Source: Porphyridium purpureum
Taxonomy: Eukaryota; Rhodophyta; Bangiophyceae; Porphyridiales; Porphyridiaceae
Length of the DNA: 64,000 nt
Reading direction: 5' to 3'
NCBI GenBank assembly: GCA_008690995.1
Contig: VRMN01000001.1
Span: 558,001-622,000 of the forward strand
How positions within the stretch are numbered: position 1 is the first letter of the stretch; every line of letters starts with the position of its first letter. The notes beneath the pieces are model-generated. The model was not told the origin of the DNA. It saw only the letters and a program-made list of their open reading frames with translations, and did not search any database. This document shows positions 61,930 through 64,000 of the stretch, in pieces. The translations under genes were made by a program, and so were the position numbers.

Positions 61930-61966
61930 CCTCTCTCTCTTTCTCTCTCTCTCTCTTTCTCTCTCT
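61930..61966. repeat. (CT)n microsatellite
   Basis: Imperfect CT/TTCT repeat 35-70 bp upstream of the membrane-protein ATG (GA in its sense strand), as also seen upstream of SIN3. Confidence 0.9.
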
Positions 61967-62382
61967 GCGCGTCACCTGCTCTGCTTCCTCCACTTCTTCT
62001 TCCCTAGTACCGCCGCGCTGTTCGTCCACTTCGTTCAACCCTACATCCACTGACACGAAACAGTGCCCTCTCCTTCTGCGGCGCAGCTGCGCGCTCCCCG
62101 CTCCGTCCATTCACTTCGCAGTCGCAGTCAGCCACGACGTGCTTACACTGGTGCGGCTGTCCCACCTTCTGCTTCCGAGTCTGCGCGCACTCCGCCATTG
62201 CACCTCATCCTCCCAAACCCCACCCACCTGCTCACAACATGACACGCAGCCACCACCACCACCACCGCCACTGCTGAACCAGCCAATCAGTGCGCGAAAC
62301 CCCCTGTTCCCCAATGCGCGCACTCAACGTGGAAACATCCTCCGCCTCAGGAAAAAATAGCCCTCGGGGTCAACAATGACCA

Positions 62383-62390
62383 ACTGTACC
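62383..62390 (+). promoter_or_regulatory. ACTGTACC motif
   Basis: A single copy about 390 bp upstream of the small PKL-repeat protein and 490 bp upstream of the membrane-protein gene. Confidence 0.4.
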
Positions 62391-62780
62391 TCGTGTAAGC
62401 GCGCACCCCTCAGCGCCGCCTGCCCAACACTGCGCAGCAATAACGGTTTATTGGTTATCGGTTCTCGGTTCATGTCGCCGTTGTGGACGGGTGGCCGTGT
62501 GAGATGACAAAGAAATGGCAACGTTGTCGTGTCTGAAGCGCGGATCTCCGCTGTTCGCCCACGCCTCGAGAGGCAACTGCGAGGTATCTAATAAAATGAG
62601 GTGGTTTTATAGGCGTGCGGGTTTTCCCCGGCTCGGTTGAAGGCGCCACATAGATCAGAGGAGGGCAAGGTTGGATGACTTGGCTGGGTTGACAAAGGCG
62701 TGCGTGTGTGAGAAGGATCGTCGAGACGGAGAGAGGGGAGGAGAAGGGCGACGGCGCTGTTGTGCGGGAGCGGGAGCAGA

Positions 62781-63269
62781 ATGGTTGTGGTGTGCGCCAG
62801 CAGAAAGAGCGGCCGCGCGGTCGTGCCGGCCATGGTGCCGGCGCTGCGCGTGGAGCTCGTCGTGTCAAAGCAGATGGTCATGGGCCTCGCCGCCTTGTTC
62901 TTCCAGGTCCAGCGCACCGCGCTCATGGCAAAGCTGGAGCTGCCAAAGTTCTCCATGCCGTCCATGCCATCCATGCCAAAGCTCACGGTCCCCAAGCTTC
63001 AGATGCCAAAGTTGGGCGGCGGTGAGAAGAAGGACAAGGCCGCCAAGCCCTCGCCGTCGGCACCAAAGACTACCATCCGACCGTCCGGTGGTGTCAAGGT
63101 GCGCGCGGCCGTCGGGAACAAGTCGAACGTGGACGCGCCAAGCTTCAAGGGATCGAACATGGAGCTCGCAGACTCTGGTGCCGACTACAAAGCCTTCCCA
63201 AAGCGAAGGATGCCGGGTGCCAACATGCAGGGTTTCCTTGACATGGCAAAGGGCATGAAGCCAAAGTAA
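62781..63269 (+). CDS. Small basic protein with PKL/SMP repeats, unknown
   Basis: The 162-residue product is unrecognised. A 50-residue N-terminus lacks acids and is rich in Val, Ala and Arg (MVVVCASRKSGRAVVPAMVP), which could be an organelle-targeting sequence. Residues 50-80 are a run of short Met-Pro and Pro-Lys-Leu units (LPKFSMPSMP, SMPKLTVPKL, QMPKLGGG). A Lys/Pro/Ser-rich linker follows and then a small folded-looking C-terminus (SGADYKAFPKRRMPGANMQGF). The first ATG is at 62781; an internal ATG at about 62925 (MAKLELPKF) is possible. It converges with the thioredoxin reductase gene 183 bp away. Reading-frame length and style are modest support. Confidence 0.6.
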   Translation: MVVVCASRKSGRAVVPAMVPALRVELVVSKQMVMGLAALFFQVQRTALMAKLELPKFSMPSMPSMPKLTVPKLQMPKLGGGEKKDKAAKPSPSAPKTTIRPSGGVKVRAAVGNKSNVDAPSFKGSNMELADSGADYKAFPKRRMPGANMQGFLDMAKGMKPK

Positions 63270-63452
63270 ATAGGCTGTACATCCATTCGGAAAAGTATCG
63301 GGTCGCAGTCGCTGTCATAATCTCGGTCATTAGCGTAGGCTGAATAAAATAGTCGAAAAGCATGCGGTGTGCTCACGTTCTCTGACCAAAGTGCGGCGGA
63401 AACAAGCCAGCAAACTCGGATTTGGCAAATTCTTCACGAGCGAGAACCTTGC

Positions 63453-64000
63453 TCAAGCGTCTGCCAGCTCGTTCAGATAATGCTCGACGTCGATCGCAGC
63501 CATGCATCCTGTGCCTGCGGCTGTAATAGCTTGTCGATACTTTTTGTCTTGGCAATCACCGGCCGCAAAGACGCCGCGGCGGCTGGTACTCGTAGTGCCC
63601 GGTTTCGTCACAATGTAGCCGGCTTCGTCCAGCGCGAGCTGCCCGCCAAGAAAATCTGTATTCGGCTTGTGGCCTATAGCAAAGAACATGCCGCCAGCGT
63701 CCATCACCTGCTCATTGCCGGTCTTGAGGTCTTTGACGGAAACATGAGTTACGACGTTTCCGTCACCAATCACGCTCGAGACTGCGGCCGAGTACAATAC
63801 ACGAATCTTCGGATGCTCGACTGCGCGCCGCTGCATGATTTTGCTCGCACGGAGCTCATCGCGACGGTGCACAATAAACACCATACTCGCGTATTTGGTC
63901 AGAAAGACGGCCTCCTCCATTGCGCTATCTCCTCCGCCGATAACGAACAGATTCTTGTCACGGAATAGGGGCGCTGCACCGTCGCAAACTGCGCAGGCAC
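63453..64000 (-). CDS. NADPH-thioredoxin reductase, C-terminal part, cut by window edge
   Basis: The 182 visible codons are the NADPH domain and C-terminal FAD portion of a low-molecular-weight thioredoxin reductase. The redox-active CAVCDG motif is at 63980-63995, followed by [14 protein letters not shown] (NADPH loop), [14 protein letters not shown] (NADPH 2'-phosphate binding), [11 protein letters not shown] and [15 protein letters not shown] (FAD binding). The enzyme reduces thioredoxin with NADPH through FAD and the Cys pair. The protein stops soon after [12 protein letters not shown], so there is no fused thioredoxin domain as in plastid NTRC. The 5' end with the FAD-binding N-terminus lies outside the window. 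Confidence 0.95.
   Translation of the reverse strand, partial: ACAVCDGAAPLFRDKNLFVIGGGDSAMEEAVFLTKYASMVFIVHRRDELRASKIMQRRAVEHPKIRVLYSAAVSSVIGDGNVVTHVSVKDLKTGNEQVMDAGGMFFAIGHKPNTDFLGGQLALDEAGYIVTKPGTTSTSRRGVFAAGDCQDKKYRQAITAAGTGCMAAIDVEHYLNELADA

Larger units (their letters stand above)
61897..62780. other. Divergent intergenic region, unknown membrane gene/small protein gene
   Basis: This 884-bp spacer contains a (CT)n tract (61930-61966), a (CCA)n-like stretch (about 62250-62275) and one ACTGTACC motif (62383-62390). No gene is supported. Confidence 0.55.

Noticed and set aside
1-64000. Transposons, LTR or virus-like elements, CRISPR arrays, rRNA
   Set aside because: I saw no transposase, reverse transcriptase, long terminal repeats, spaced direct repeats or rRNA signatures; the only repeats are simple-sequence tracts.

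Overview
The window looks like a compact, intron-poor eukaryotic nuclear genome. It carries midasin, DNA polymerase epsilon, SIN3, POT1 and DPH5 homologues, almost every gene is one uninterrupted reading frame (midasin runs 19.3 kb in a single exon), DNA is GC-rich, and genes alternate strands with short spacers. A tRNA gene with an apparent D-loop intron, a feature documented in red algae such as Cyanidioschyzon, together with near-absent spliceosomal introns, makes a red alga (possibly a mesophilic, Porphyridium-like one) my best guess; this is inference. I saw no mobile elements, CRISPR arrays or virus-like elements.

Layout: start of an unknown minus-strand gene (1-180); copine (757-2511); GT8 xylosyltransferase-like gene (3323-4816, minus) divergent from POT1-like telomere protein (5159-7063); DPH5 (7232-8041); unknown single-TM protein (8659-9333); GNAT acetyltransferase (9491-10168, minus); split tRNA-Val(UAC) (10249-10370); TilS-like protein with a degenerate PP-loop (10718-12691); basic CCDC137-like protein (12873-13886, minus); midasin (14191-33504); BK-type K+ channel with one frame break (33786-37861); DNA polymerase epsilon with one frame break (38178-46047); SIN3 (46694-53626, minus); membrane-anchored subtilase (55406-57988); unknown 1029-residue membrane protein (58807-61896, minus); small PKL/SMP-repeat protein (62781-63269); 3' end of thioredoxin reductase (63453-64000, minus).

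The genes are not one pathway. Loose themes are ribosome and translation factors (midasin, DPH5, tRNA-Val, TilS-like, CCDC137-like) and chromosome maintenance (POT1, Pol epsilon, SIN3). The spacers hold recurring short elements: a CTGTAC-core motif in two flavours (RCTGTACC and RCTGTACTTTT) upstream of most genes, a plant-type telo-box (TAGGGTTT) in three promoters, and a perfect E2F site upstream of Pol epsilon. The best leads are the D-loop-intron tRNA, this shared promoter motif, the degenerate TilS-like protein and the two frame breaks, each of which sits exactly on a simple repeat.
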